The notes beneath the pieces were generated by a model, which saw nothing but the letters and a program-made list of their open reading frames with translations, did not search any database and had not been told where the DNA came from. From the NCBI RefSeq assembly GCF_001667275.1, contig NZ_LZHV01000017.1, positions 62,001-126,000 on the forward strand: 64,000 bases of DNA, written 5' to 3'. Shown here in pieces: positions 7,908-16,466 of this stretch (its first letter is position 1; each line of letters opens with the position of its first letter). The stretch is from Mycobacterium sp. ACS4054. GTDB lineage: Bacteria > Actinomycetota > Actinomycetes > Mycobacteriales > Mycobacteriaceae. The position numbers and the translations under genes were made by a program.

Positions 7908-9569
7908 CTACTGGGTCGTTCCCAGCGCAGGCAGTTGGGGGATGCCGCGGATGCCCAAGTCTCCGCCGATCCCCTGAATGATCTGGTTGACCCGGTCCAG
8001 CCCGGGGATGGGCTCGTTGAGGCCGGGCACCGGCGGAATGGGCGGCACCTCCGGAATCCGCGGGATCGCGGGCGCGGCCGCCAGCGGCGGCGCCTGCTGC
8101 GGTTTGGCTGACGGGACGGAGGTCGACGGCGTCTCGGTGTTGGCCGGCGGGTTGGTATCCGTGACGGACGGCGGCGCCTCTTGCGTGGGCGGCGGCGGCT
8201 GAGCGGTCGCGGTGTTGGCCGGCGGTGCGGGAGCCGGGCTGCTGGTCACGCCGGGTGCCGGCGTCGTCGCCGATTTGTTCGCCGAGTGCAGGCCGATCGT
8301 GACCGCGGCACCCACCAGCAGCGCGGCCGCCGCGGCGGCGACGACCGCCGCCACCACGGGCAGCCGGAACAGGCGCCGCTTGCGCTTCTCGGGCTCACCC
8401 GACGGTTCGGCGGGAGGCGTCACCCGCGCTTCGGTCCCGGTCTGCGACCACGCCCGCGCCGGCATGGCGCTCGCGGCGGGCGCCGTCGCGGTCGCGGGCG
8501 CGGCGGGCGCCGACGCCGTGGCCGCGTTTTCGCCGGGGCCGTGCGCCGCCCGCAGCGCCGCGCCGGTGGCCGCCGTGAGCTGCGGGCGCGGCGTGGTGAT
8601 CACCGGGACGCGGAAGTACTGCGACAGCGCGGTGGTGAGCGCGGGGATGTTCGCCCCGCCCCCGGCGGAGACGATCGCGACCAAATCTTGGATCCCGTTG
8701 CGCGCCAACGTGTTTTCCAGCACCGCGACGAACCTGTCGAGCGGTGTGCGGATCGCCTCGTCGAGGTCGGCGCGCGTCACCGTCACGTCGCCGGTGAGGC
8801 CGTCGCGCAGCGTGGTCGTCGTGCTCGACGACAACTCCTCCTTGGCGGCCCGGCAGGCGGTCCGCAGCCGGCTCAGCGAGCCGATCGCCACGGTGCCCGC
8901 CGGGTCGAAGCCCGCGGTGCTCGGCATGTTGGAGATGACGGCGCTCAGCAGCTCCTGGTCGATCAGGTCGCCGGAGAAGTCGTGCAGCCGCACGGTCGGG
9001 GCCAGCGCCTGGTAGTCGCCGTCGGCGGCCAGGAACGTGATGTTGGTGCCGCTGCCACCGAAGTCGCAGATCGCCACGGTGCCGCGAGCCGGCATGCCGG
9101 GGTTGGTGCGCACGGCGAACAGCGTGGCCGCGGCGTCGGGAATCAGCAGCAGGGGCCGCGCCCGGTTCGACCACTCGGTCACCGAGCTCAGCGCGGTGCC
9201 CACGGCGTCGACCGTCGGCGAGGCCCAGTGGGCGGGATAGGTCACCGCCACGCTGTCGGGCAGGGGCCGGCCGCCGGTCACGGCGTAGGCCACGGCGCGC
9301 ATGGCGTCGGCGACCAGTTCCTCGCCGCGGTGCACCGAGCCGTCGGCCGCCACGATGCCGCGCGGGTCGGCGACCCGGTTCACGAAGCCCGTCATCACCA
9401 GTCCGGGCTGGTCCAGGCGCGGGTTCTCCGCGGGAATGCCGACCTCGGGCGCGCGCTCGGGGTACAGCGTCAGCACCGGTTTGCGGGTTACGGCCTGGTC
9501 CGCGGCGACCGCCGCGAGGTTGGTGGCCCCGATCGACAGGCCCAGCGCGGTCCCAGCTCCATCGGCCAT
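7908..9569 (-). CDS. Hsp70/actin-fold ATPase-like membrane protein with Pro-rich tail
   Basis: A 553-residue protein. Residues 1-~350 have the DnaK-type actin fold: LGLSIGATNLAAV phosphate loop, AVTYPAHW, the phosphate-2 loop AICDFGGSGTNITF, and the adenosine loop VSAGGGANIPALTTAL. A basic stretch (KRKRR) is followed by one TM helix (~415-440) and a long Pro/Thr-rich extracytoplasmic tail. It resembles Rv2264c of M. tuberculosis (from memory). There is no substrate-binding domain, so it is not a chaperone in the usual sense. A start at ATG 9569 places the phosphate loop at the N-terminus; an in-frame GTG at 9650 is less likely. Confidence 0.82.
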   Translation of the reverse strand: MADGAGTALGLSIGATNLAAVAADQAVTRKPVLTLYPERAPEVGIPAENPRLDQPGLVMTGFVNRVADPRGIVAADGSVHRGEELVADAMRAVAYAVTGGRPLPDSVAVTYPAHWASPTVDAVGTALSSVTEWSNRARPLLLIPDAAATLFAVRTNPGMPARGTVAICDFGGSGTNITFLAADGDYQALAPTVRLHDFSGDLIDQELLSAVISNMPSTAGFDPAGTVAIGSLSRLRTACRAAKEELSSSTTTTLRDGLTGDVTVTRADLDEAIRTPLDRFVAVLENTLARNGIQDLVAIVSAGGGANIPALTTALSQYFRVPVITTPRPQLTAATGAALRAAHGPGENAATASAPAAPATATAPAASAMPARAWSQTGTEARVTPPAEPSGEPEKRKRRLFRLPVVAAVVAAAAAALLVGAAVTIGLHSANKSATTPAPGVTSSPAPAPPANTATAQPPPPTQEAPPSVTDTNPPANTETPSTSVPSAKPQQAPPLAAAPAIPRIPEVPPIPPVPGLNEPIPGLDRVNQIIQGIGGDLGIRGIPQLPALGTTQ

Positions 9570-9673
9570 ATGTCTCAACCCCAACTCCAGCGACTGCGCA
9601 CGGCTAGCCGTTATTGTGCCGCCGAAACCTGTACCGCGTCTCAGCGACACCTAGGTGCCCGCTGTGCGCCGGG

Positions 9674-10759
9674 TCAGCGGATGTTGCCCGCGCCGGCGAT
9701 CAGCGGCAGGTCGAGCGGGGTGACCCAGCCGGGCCGCAGGTCGTTGACGGCCGGCACGGCATTCAACGCCCGCATCCCCGTCGCCAGGCAACCGGCGGTG
9801 GCCGCGTCGCGGCCCGAGCCGTCGGTGAACCGGAACGCGGTTTCCTGGAAGACGCTCGGCGTGCCCTCGATGTCCACCCGGTAGACGTCGTTGTCGTGGC
9901 CGCAGGGCCAGTCCGGTGCGGCGTCGAGGCCGATGCGGTTGACGTGCTCGAGCTGAATCCTGTTCTCGCCCTTGTAGATTCCGTTGATGGTGAAGCGGAC
10001 GGCCGCGACGTGCCCGGGCTTGATGACGCCCTTGACAGTGTTGCGCTCGGTGGGCGTCACCCACTTGTCCCAGGTGGTGGTGATCTCGTCGAGCATGATG
10101 CCGGCCGCGTGGGCGATCATCGGGACGGTGGCGCCCCACGCGAAGATCAGCATGTTGGAGTCTTCCAGCAGCGGGGTGTACTCGGGCTCGCGGCCGATGC
10201 CCATCTCGACTTCGTAATCGCCTTCGTAGTTCGTGTAGTCCAGCAATTCCGACGCCCGCACCCGGCGCACCTCCGAGCACAGGCCCATCAGCGTCATGGG
10301 GAACAGGTCGTTGGCGAACCCGGGGTCGATGCCGGTGGTGAAGCACGACGACTCCCCCAGCTCGCAGGCCTCGGTGATGGGCGCGATCCAGTTCGGCGGG
10401 TTGAGGTGCATCGTCGGCCACACCCACGGCGTCATCGCGGTCGAGCACACGTCGATGCCGGCGCGCAGGAAGCGGGTGATGAGCGAGATGTTGTCCTTGG
10501 CGTGCATGGCGGTCGGGCCGTAGTGCACCAGCGCGTCGGGCTTCAGCGCGATCAGCGCGTCGACGTCGTCGGTGGCGATGACGCCTACCGGCTCTCCCAG
10601 CCCGCAGACGTCGCCGACGTCGCGCCCGACCTTGTCGGGGTTGCTGACGCCGACGCCCACCAACTCGAACAGCGGGTGCTTGACGATCTCGGCGATCACC
10701 ATCTTGCCGACGAAGCCGGTGCCCCAAACCACCACACGCTTTGTGCCGTGTTCCGACAT
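9674..10759 (-). CDS. DapB-fold NAD(P)-dependent dehydrogenase
   Basis: A 361-residue protein with an N-terminal Rossmann motif (VVVWGTGFVGKMVIAEI) typical of the dihydrodipicolinate-reductase N-terminal family that includes 2,4-diaminopentanoate dehydrogenase-like proteins. Further family-type segments are LVHYGPTAMHAKDN, CFTTGIDPGFANDLFP and ARFTINGIYKGENR. A GGAAGG ribosome site precedes ATG 10759, which is preferred over the in-frame GTG at 10765. Mycobacteria carry several such paralogues. The substrate is unknown. Confidence 0.82.
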   Translation of the reverse strand: MSEHGTKRVVVWGTGFVGKMVIAEIVKHPLFELVGVGVSNPDKVGRDVGDVCGLGEPVGVIATDDVDALIALKPDALVHYGPTAMHAKDNISLITRFLRAGIDVCSTAMTPWVWPTMHLNPPNWIAPITEACELGESSCFTTGIDPGFANDLFPMTLMGLCSEVRRVRASELLDYTNYEGDYEVEMGIGREPEYTPLLEDSNMLIFAWGATVPMIAHAAGIMLDEITTTWDKWVTPTERNTVKGVIKPGHVAAVRFTINGIYKGENRIQLEHVNRIGLDAAPDWPCGHDNDVYRVDIEGTPSVFQETAFRFTDGSGRDAATAGCLATGMRALNAVPAVNDLRPGWVTPLDLPLIAGAGNIR

Positions 10760-10856
10760 ACTCACCTTCCCGTACCAGCCCCCGTGGGACTCACCCTAGA
10801 CCGGCCCGACCTTCGACTAGCCGGAAAGCTTCCCTAGCACCGCATGTGATGACACG

Positions 10857-11198
10857 ATGCAAATCATGACGAAGCATGTGCGAGCGCTCTCGGTCCTGTT
10901 CGCTGTCGGCGTCGCGGCGGCCCCCGGCGTGGCCCACGCGATCCCGCAGATGCCCCAGGCCCGCTACGAGGTGACCGGTACGGGCGTCGCGCAATTCATC
11001 TACTACCAAACCGACCAAGGCCAGCTGCACCAGGTGAACGCGCCGCTGCCCTGGTCGACGGAGTTCACCTCGTTCGGGGGCCAGGTGTTCGTGGTCAGCG
11101 CGCAGGGCGTCGGGCCCATCCGCTGCCGGATCCTGCTCGACGGCAACGTGGTCGCCGACGCGCAGTCGGCGGGCGGCCGGACCGTCTGCACGCACTAA
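10857..11198 (+). CDS. Small secreted protein, MmpS-like
   Basis: A 113-residue protein with a signal peptide (hydrophobic VRALSVLFAVGVAAA, cleavage after AHA) followed by a ~85-residue beta-rich domain. The pattern YEVTGTGVAQFIYYQTDQGQ...VNAPLPWSTEF...SAQGVGPIRCRILLDGNVV recalls the exported domain of MmpS proteins, with two Cys that may pair. Unlike true MmpS proteins it has no retained membrane anchor. An ATG at 10866 is an alternative start. It lies ~17 bp before cyp124 and may be cotranscribed with it. Confidence 0.75.
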   Translation: MQIMTKHVRALSVLFAVGVAAAPGVAHAIPQMPQARYEVTGTGVAQFIYYQTDQGQLHQVNAPLPWSTEFTSFGGQVFVVSAQGVGPIRCRILLDGNVVADAQSAGGRTVCTH

Positions 11199-11215
11199 TC
11201 CGCAGGAGGTTTTGG

Positions 11216-12514
11216 GTGAGTCTGAAGACCGGCATCGCGACGCGAACCAACGGGGCGCCCCCGCCCGAAGTACCCCTCGCCGACATCCACCTCGATTCGC
11301 TCGACTTCTGGGGCCTCGACGACGACTTTCGCGACGGCGCCTTCGCCACCCTGCGGCGCGAGGCCCCGCTGTCGTTCTGGCCCGCGATCGAGATGGAGGG
11401 ATTCGAGGCGGGCGAGGGCTATTGGTCGCTGACCAAGCACGACGACGTGCACTTCGCCAGCCGTCATCCGGAGATCTTCAGCAGCACGCCGAACATCACC
11501 GTCAACGACAACGCGCCCGAGATCGCCGAATACTTCGGTTCGATGATCGTGCTCGACGACCCGCGACACCAACGGCTGCGCTCGATCGTCAGCCGGGCGT
11601 TCACCCCGAAGGTGGTGGCGCGCATCGAGGCGTCGGTGCGCGAGCGGGCGCGCCGGCTGGTCTCGGCGCTGATCACCAACCACCCCAACGGGGAAGCCGA
11701 TCTGGTCACCGAGCTCGCCGGGCCGCTGCCGCTGCAGATCATCTGCGACATGATGGGCATCCCCGAGGAGGACCATCAGCGAATCTTCCACTGGACCAAC
11801 GTGATTCTCGGGTTCGGCGATCCCGACCTGACGACCGACTTCGACGAATTCCTCAAGATCTCGATGGACATCGGCGCGTACGCCTCCGCGCTCGCCGAGG
11901 ATCGCCGGCTCAATCATCACGACGACCTCACCACCAGCCTGGTCGAAGCCGAGGTCGACGGCGAACGCCTGACGTCGGCCGAGATCGCGTCGTTCTTCAT
12001 CCTTTTGGTGGTGGCCGGCAACGAGACCACCCGCAACGCGATCAGCCATGGCGTGCTGGCGCTGTCGCGGTACCCCGACGAGCGGGAGAAGTGGTGGGCC
12101 AACTTCGACCGGCTGGCGCCCACCGCGGTCGAGGAGATCGTGCGGTGGGCCTCGCCGGTGGTGTACATGCGGCGGACCCTGACCCGCGACTTCAAGCTGA
12201 GTGGCACCAAGCTGGCGGAACGCGACAAGGCCGTGCTGTGGTACAACTCGGCCAACCGCGACGAGTCGACGTTCGACAATCCCTGGCTGTTCGACGTGTC
12301 GCGTAGCCCCAACCCGCACTTCGGTTTTGGCGGCGGCGGCGCGCATTTCTGCCTGGGCGCCAACCTGGCCCGCCGCGAGATCCGGGTCGTCTTCGACGAA
12401 CTGCGCCGCGAAATCCCGGACATCGTCGCGGTCGACGAGCCAGCGCGGCTGCTGTCGCAGTTCATCCACGGCATCAAGACCCTGCCGGTCGCCTGGACCC
12501 CGCCGCGAGGATGA
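11216..12514 (+). CDS. cyp124: Cytochrome P450 CYP124 (methyl-branched lipid omega-hydroxylase)
   Basis: A 432-residue P450 very close to M. tuberculosis CYP124A1 (Rv2266) as I recall it, including the heme segment FGFGGGGAHFCLGANLARRE with ligand Cys at residue 379, the I-helix VVAGNETTRNA and the ExxR EEIVR. CYP124 omega-hydroxylates methyl-branched fatty alcohols, phytanic acid and sterol side chains, using ferredoxin and reductase. The GTG start at 11216 is supported by CAGGAGG ~7 bases upstream. Its TGA overlaps the next gene's ATG (ATGA), so the pair is coupled. Confidence 0.95.
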   Translation: MSLKTGIATRTNGAPPPEVPLADIHLDSLDFWGLDDDFRDGAFATLRREAPLSFWPAIEMEGFEAGEGYWSLTKHDDVHFASRHPEIFSSTPNITVNDNAPEIAEYFGSMIVLDDPRHQRLRSIVSRAFTPKVVARIEASVRERARRLVSALITNHPNGEADLVTELAGPLPLQIICDMMGIPEEDHQRIFHWTNVILGFGDPDLTTDFDEFLKISMDIGAYASALAEDRRLNHHDDLTTSLVEAEVDGERLTSAEIASFFILLVVAGNETTRNAISHGVLALSRYPDEREKWWANFDRLAPTAVEEIVRWASPVVYMRRTLTRDFKLSGTKLAERDKAVLWYNSANRDESTFDNPWLFDVSRSPNPHFGFGGGGAHFCLGANLARREIRVVFDELRREIPDIVAVDEPARLLSQFIHGIKTLPVAWTPPRG

Positions 12515-13050
12515 CCATTCCCGCGTTCCCTTCGGCCGACGTGCTGGCCGCCCGAGAGAAGCTGGTGCTCGATCATTTCCACGACGAGGTCCGCCAGGAC
12601 TGGGACGACGTGCTGGCGACGTTCCCGCATCCGCGCTACGAGCTGATCCCGCAGATGATCGTGCACGACGGCGACGCCGCGGTGCGCGACTACTACACCT
12701 ACACGCGGACCGCGTTTCCCGACCAGGACCACGAGATCATCGCGCTGCGGCACAGCGCCGACGCGGTGATCGTCGAGTTCTGGTTGATGGGCACCCATCG
12801 CGGATACCTGGGCAGGGTCCCGCCCACCGGCAGCCGGTTCCGGGTCCGCATGACGGCCTACTTCGTGTTCGACGAGTCCGAAACGCTTGTGTGCGAACGC
12901 ATTTACTTCGACACGCTGACCATGATCAAACAGCTCCTGGGCGGGCTGGACATGAAGAAGCCGGCGAACTGGCTGCTGGCCGCGCGCTGCGCGCGCGGCT
13001 TCCTGTCGATGTCGTCGGAAAAGCCCGACCCGGCGCTCACGGGTGCCTAG
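12511..13050 (+). CDS. SnoaL/NTF2-like protein coupled to cyp124
   Basis: A 179-residue protein with the cone-shaped alpha+beta barrel pattern of the NTF2/SnoaL superfamily: helical N-terminus, then AVRDYYTYTRTAFPDQDHEIIALRHSADAVIVEFWLMGTHRG and FRVRMTAYFVFDESETLVCERIYFD. These scaffolds serve as small-molecule isomerases, hydratases or binding proteins. It overlaps cyp124 by 4 bp and so probably acts on, or binds, the same lipid or sterol class. No catalytic residues can be assigned with confidence. Confidence 0.82.
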   Translation: MTIPAFPSADVLAAREKLVLDHFHDEVRQDWDDVLATFPHPRYELIPQMIVHDGDAAVRDYYTYTRTAFPDQDHEIIALRHSADAVIVEFWLMGTHRGYLGRVPPTGSRFRVRMTAYFVFDESETLVCERIYFDTLTMIKQLLGGLDMKKPANWLLAARCARGFLSMSSEKPDPALTGA

Positions 13051-13059
13051 ACTCTGCGC

Positions 13060-13500
13060 ATGCGTGGCCTTTGTGCGGTAGGCGGCCTGACCGTCGCCGC
13101 GATGCTGGCCGCCTCCGCGAGTGCCACGGCCGCCCCCACCACCTCGCACACGGTCAAATGGATCGACCTGCAGGTCGGCGACTGCGTGGCCGACCTACCG
13201 CCGATCGACCTCAGCCGGATCACGGTGACCGCCGTCGACTGCGGCACACCACATTTGGCCGAGGTGTATCTGCGTGGCCCCTTGGCCGTCGACAAGGCCG
13301 TCGCCATCGTCGCGAACAAGGACTGCAACGATGGATTCGCGCCATATACCGGCCGATCCGTCGACGGCAGCCCGTTCTCGATCACGTTCCTCATCGACTC
13401 GAACCAGGATCGGACGGGCGCCGACCCCACCCCGAGCACGGTCATCTGCCTGCTGCAGTCCGCCAACGGGCAACCGCTGACGGGTTCCGCACGCCGCTGA
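13060..13500 (+). CDS. Secreted protein, septum-formation-like domain
   Basis: A 146-residue protein with a clear signal peptide (cleavage near ASATAAP) followed by a compact domain with four Cys ([42 protein letters not shown]). The pattern 'vGDC...v..vdC..pH.aEVy' is that of the actinobacterial Septum_form domain. I see no further membrane segment. The molecular role is unknown. It lies 9 bp after the SnoaL-like gene and faces the HAD hydrolase with abutting stops (TGATCA). Confidence 0.75.
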   Translation: MRGLCAVGGLTVAAMLAASASATAAPTTSHTVKWIDLQVGDCVADLPPIDLSRITVTAVDCGTPHLAEVYLRGPLAVDKAVAIVANKDCNDGFAPYTGRSVDGSPFSITFLIDSNQDRTGADPTPSTVICLLQSANGQPLTGSARR

Positions 13501-14199
13501 TCAGCAGCCGAGCTGCGCCGCCAGGTCGTTGAAGTCGGACGCGTTGACGTCGAACTCGTCGGAATAGGCCACGTCGGCCTCGCCGTCGACCCCGAACTCC
13601 AGCGGACGCGCGACGAAGGCCGTCGCGAAACCCAGCCGGCCCGCCGCGCGGATGTCGTACTTGTGGCTGGCCACCATCATGATCTCGGCGGGCTCCAGGC
13701 CCAGGTAGGTCGCGGCCATCCGATAGATGGCCGGGTCGGGCTTGAACACCCCGGCCATCTCGGCGGCGAAGACCGCGTCCCACGGCAAGCCCGCCCGCTT
13801 GGAGATCTCGACGACGGCTGACACGTCGGCGTTGGACAGGGTGGCCAGCGTGTACCCCACTTTCAGGCGCGTGAGCCCGGGCACCACGTCCGGCCAGGGC
13901 TTGAGCCGTCGCCAGGCCTGCGTCAGTTCGTCTCTTTCGTCCTCCGTGAACGCGATGCCGCGCTCGTCCAGGACGGGGTCGAGCGCCCGCCGATACACCG
14001 AGTGCACCGACACCCACGCGCTTTGGCCGGCCCGCGCCTGCTCCAGCGTCGTGAAGTAGCCTGCGCGCCAACGCCTTACCACCTCGGGCCAGTCGGCATC
14101 CGGGCGCCGGCCGGCGCTGATCCGCCGCGCCTCGTCGCAGACGGTCGAATGAAAGTCCGTCGCGGTGCCCTGCACGTCGAACAACAAAGCTTTGACCAC
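13501..14199 (-). CDS. HAD-superfamily hydrolase (haloacid dehalogenase type II-like)
   Basis: A 232-residue protein. Motif I is LLFDVQGT (Asp nucleophile near the N-terminus), motif II is TLSNADVS, motif III Lys is in FKPDPAIY, and the motif IV region reads IMMVASHKYDIRAAGRLGFATAFVAR. This order and the helical cap (~residues 15-100) match type II 2-haloacid dehalogenases. Motif I reads FDVQGT rather than the usual FDVYGT/FDAYGT, so substrate range may differ. The GTG start at 14199 is the first start near motif I. A longer frame upstream would overlap the sigK promoter site. Confidence 0.85.
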   Translation of the reverse strand: MVKALLFDVQGTATDFHSTVCDEARRISAGRRPDADWPEVVRRWRAGYFTTLEQARAGQSAWVSVHSVYRRALDPVLDERGIAFTEDERDELTQAWRRLKPWPDVVPGLTRLKVGYTLATLSNADVSAVVEISKRAGLPWDAVFAAEMAGVFKPDPAIYRMAATYLGLEPAEIMMVASHKYDIRAAGRLGFATAFVARPLEFGVDGEADVAYSDEFDVNASDFNDLAAQLGC

Positions 14200-14233
14200 C
14201 CGCCAATCATGGCCCTCGCGCGGTTGACGGGAA

Positions 14234-14260
14234 CCGTCCGCCCGGGCCCGGGCTACGAAT
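14234..14260 (+). promoter_or_regulatory. Predicted SigK promoter of sigK-rskA
   Basis: CCGTCC (14234-14239), 15 bases, then ACGAAT (14255-14260). The same two hexamers with the same 15-base spacing occur before mpt83, dipZ and mpt70, and match the published SigK-type promoter (CCATCC / CCGAAT as I recall it). Transcription would start near 14267, ~80 bases before the sigK ATG. This implies autoregulation. Confidence 0.7.
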
Positions 14261-14349
14261 ACCGGGAGTGGATGCATGTCGGGACCTCGGCGCGGCAGGC
14301 GCCCGGATCCGGCCGTGTCGATGCCGGGCTGGCGCTAGGCTACCGATCG

Positions 14350-14913
14350 ATGACCGGACCGCCGCCGCCCAGCAAGGACCTGGACGCACTGCTGCGCGAG
14401 GTCGCGCGCGGGGACCGCGACGCGTTCGCGACGGTTTACGACCTCACTAAGAGTCGGGTGTACGGCATGGTGATGCGGGTGCTGCGCGATTCCGGCTACA
14501 GCGAGGAGACCACCCAAGAGGTCTACTGCGAGGTGTGGCGAACCGCGCCGGACTACGACTCCGGCAGGGGCTCGGGCCTGTCCTGGCTGCTGACCATCGC
14601 GCACCGGCGGGCCGTCGACCGGGTGCGGGCCGAGGAAGCGTCCGGCAAGCGGGATGCCCGCTACGCCGCGGCGAGCGCCGACCCCGCCACCGACGTCGTC
14701 GCCGATTCCGCGATCGCCGGCGACGAGCGTCGCCGGGTGGTCGAATGCCTGGGCGCGTTGACCGACACCCAGCGGGAGTGTATCCAGTTGGCGTACTACG
14801 ACGGACTGACCTACAGCCAGGTGTCGGACCGGCTGGCCGCGAACCTGTCGACGATCAAGTCGCGCATGCGCGACGCGCTCCGCGCCCTGCGTAACTGCCT
14901 GGAAGTGCCATGA
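14350..14913 (+). CDS. sigK: ECF sigma factor SigK
   Basis: A 187-residue extracytoplasmic-function sigma factor, the same length as M. tuberculosis SigK. Region 2 covers residues ~15-85 ([58 protein letters not shown]) and region 4 ~125-180 ([41 protein letters not shown]). It directs transcription of mpt70/mpt83. ATG 14350 gives MTGPP as in M. tuberculosis; an in-frame ATG at 14272 would lie almost on the predicted transcription start. The stop overlaps the rskA start by 4 bp. Here it is directly beside its targets. Confidence 0.95.
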   Translation: MTGPPPPSKDLDALLREVARGDRDAFATVYDLTKSRVYGMVMRVLRDSGYSEETTQEVYCEVWRTAPDYDSGRGSGLSWLLTIAHRRAVDRVRAEEASGKRDARYAAASADPATDVVADSAIAGDERRRVVECLGALTDTQRECIQLAYYDGLTYSQVSDRLAANLSTIKSRMRDALRALRNCLEVP

Positions 14914-15605
14914 CGGAACCGAACGAATTCGAATTGCTCGAGCTTGCAACGCCGTACGCGTTGGATGCGGTCTCGGACGCGGAGCGCGCCGACATCGAGC
15001 GGCGGCTGGCGGCCGCCCCGCGGTCGGTGGCGTCGGCCTTCGAAAGCGAAGTCCGCGCCGTTCGCGAGACCATGGCGGCCATCTCGGCGACGACGGCCGT
15101 CGAACCGCCGGAGCACCTGCGGGCCGCCACGCTGGCGGCCCTGCCCGCACGCGACGGGCGCAAATTCGGTTGGCGCGCCGCCCTTTCGGCGGCGGCAGCC
15201 GCGGTGGTGGTCGGAGCCGTCGCGTTCGGCGTCGGGATAGCCATGCGCCCGCACCCGCCGTCGACCGTCGCCGAGCAGGTGTTTGCGGCCCCGGACGTGC
15301 GCACCGTTTCCGGCCCGCTCGGCAATGGCACTGCCACCGTGGTCTTTTCCCACGACCGCAATGCCGGCGTGCTGGTGATGAACAACGTCCCGCCGCCGAA
15401 ACCCGGGACGGTCTACCAGATGTGGTTGCTCGGCGACAAGGGTCCGACATCGGCCGGCACCATGGGCACCGCGGCGGTGGCGCCGTCGACCACCGCGACG
15501 CTCACCAACCTGGGATCGTCGACCACCCTGGCGTTCACCGTCGAACCCGGCACCGGGTCGCCGCGGCCCACCGGAACCATACTGGCCGCGTTGCCCCTCA
15601 GCTGA
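14910..15605 (+). CDS. rskA: Anti-sigma-K factor RskA
   Basis: This 231-residue anti-sigma factor has a cytosolic N-terminal sigma-binding domain (residues ~1-80: [24 protein letters not shown]), one TM helix (~88-112, [21 protein letters not shown]) and an extracytoplasmic domain with the RskA signature [25 protein letters not shown]. It sequesters SigK until regulated proteolysis releases it. Its ATG overlaps the sigK stop (ATGA), ensuring paired synthesis. The C-terminal domain appears intact, with none of the frame disruptions that would predict constitutive SigK activity. Confidence 0.94.
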   Translation: MTEPNEFELLELATPYALDAVSDAERADIERRLAAAPRSVASAFESEVRAVRETMAAISATTAVEPPEHLRAATLAALPARDGRKFGWRAALSAAAAAVVVGAVAFGVGIAMRPHPPSTVAEQVFAAPDVRTVSGPLGNGTATVVFSHDRNAGVLVMNNVPPPKPGTVYQMWLLGDKGPTSAGTMGTAAVAPSTTATLTNLGSSTTLAFTVEPGTGSPRPTGTILAALPLS

Positions 15606-15619
15606 GCCGCTGTCGAAAT

Positions 15620-15646
15620 CCGTCCGCGACCCCGTCGTCTCCGAAT
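15620..15646 (+). promoter_or_regulatory. Predicted SigK promoter of mpt83
   Basis: CCGTCC (15620-15625), 15 bases, CCGAAT (15641-15646). The -10 is followed by CACT, exactly as in the mpt70 site. Predicted start is near 15653, ~55 bases before the mpt83 ATG. Confidence 0.8.
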
Positions 15647-15708
15647 CACTCCTGTCCGGTCGGAAAGGCGGCGCTATGGGCCGCCGCAGGAGAAGGAGTG
15701 CAAACGCG

Positions 15709-16377
15709 ATGATCAACGTTCGGGGCAGGGCAATCGCGGCGGCGGGGCTCGCGACGATTGCGGTAGTGGGTTTTTCGGCGTGTTCGAACAACAAGCCGGC
15801 GGCTGGGCCGACGATGAGCGGCAGCACGGCCGTCAGCGTGGTGACGGCTCCGATGACGACGGTGGCCACCACCGATCCGGCGGCGGATCTGATCGGGGCC
15901 GGCTGCGGCGACTACGCCAAGCAGAACCCCAGCGGCCCGGGGTCGGTCGCGGGGATGGCTCAGGACCCCGTCGCCACCGCGGCGTCGAACAACCCGATGC
16001 TGACCACGCTGACGTCGGCGCTGTCCGGCAAGCTCAACCCGAACGTCAACCTGGTCGACACGCTGAACAGCGGCCAGTACACCGTCTTTGCGCCCACCAA
16101 CGCCGCCTTCGACAAGCTCCCGGCGGGCACCATCGACAAACTCAAGACGGACTCGCAGTTGCTGAAGAGCATCCTGACCTATCACGTGGTGCAGGGTCAG
16201 GCGAGCCCGATGAAGGTCGACGGTGACCACACCACCCTGCAGGGCGCCAAGCTGACGGTCTCCGGTCAGGGGAACGACCTCAAAGTCAACGACGCCGGGT
16301 TGGTGTGCGGCGGGGTGCACACCGCCAACGCCACGGTGTACATGATCGACACGGTGCTGATGCCGCCGACCCAGTAA
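15709..16377 (+). CDS. mpt83: Cell-surface lipoprotein MPT83, fasciclin domain
   Basis: A 222-residue lipoprotein. The signal peptide ends in the lipobox VGFSAC (lipidated Cys near residue 24). It is followed by a Thr/Ala-rich linker and one FAS1 domain (~95-222) containing [38 protein letters not shown] and the terminal [13 protein letters not shown]. The start MINV at 15709 is preceded by AAGGAG with 10-base spacing and matches the M. tuberculosis protein. An upstream in-frame ATG (15676) is rejected. It is surface-anchored and a known SigK target. A strong terminator follows the gene. Confidence 0.95.
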   Translation: MINVRGRAIAAAGLATIAVVGFSACSNNKPAAGPTMSGSTAVSVVTAPMTTVATTDPAADLIGAGCGDYAKQNPSGPGSVAGMAQDPVATAASNNPMLTTLTSALSGKLNPNVNLVDTLNSGQYTVFAPTNAAFDKLPAGTIDKLKTDSQLLKSILTYHVVQGQASPMKVDGDHTTLQGAKLTVSGQGNDLKVNDAGLVCGGVHTANATVYMIDTVLMPPTQ

Positions 16378-16391
16378 GGCCACCTGGATGG

Positions 16392-16422
16392 ACAGCCCGG
16401 CTTCGGCCGGGCTGTTTTTCTT
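16392..16422 (+). terminator. Intrinsic terminator after mpt83
   Basis: ACAGCCCGGC pairs perfectly with GCCGGGCTGT around a TTCG tetraloop (stem 16392-16401 / 16406-16415), followed directly by a T-rich tract (TTTTTCTT). This classical form is uncommon in mycobacteria. It separates mpt83 from dipZ, which has its own predicted SigK promoter just downstream. Confidence 0.85.
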
Positions 16423-16432
16423 GCGGCGGCAC

Positions 16433-16459
16433 CCATCCGCGGCGCGCTCGGCCGCGAAT
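16433..16459 (+). promoter_or_regulatory. Predicted SigK promoter of dipZ
   Basis: CCATCC (16433-16438), 15 bases, GCGAAT (16454-16459). The predicted transcription start (7-8 bases after the -10) falls at 16466-16467, where the dipZ ATG lies, so the dipZ mRNA would be leaderless. Confidence 0.65.
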
Positions 16460-16466
16460 GCCTTTC

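Noticed and set aside
13501..14277. Longer HAD hydrolase start at 14277
   Set aside because: The extra 26 residues (MHPLPVFVARARADGSRQ...) precede motif I without a family match and would run through the sigK promoter site.
15676..15708. Upstream ATG for mpt83 at 15676
   Set aside because: It would add an Arg-rich [11 protein letters not shown] before the lipoprotein signal and has no ribosome site; ATG 15709 has AAGGAG.
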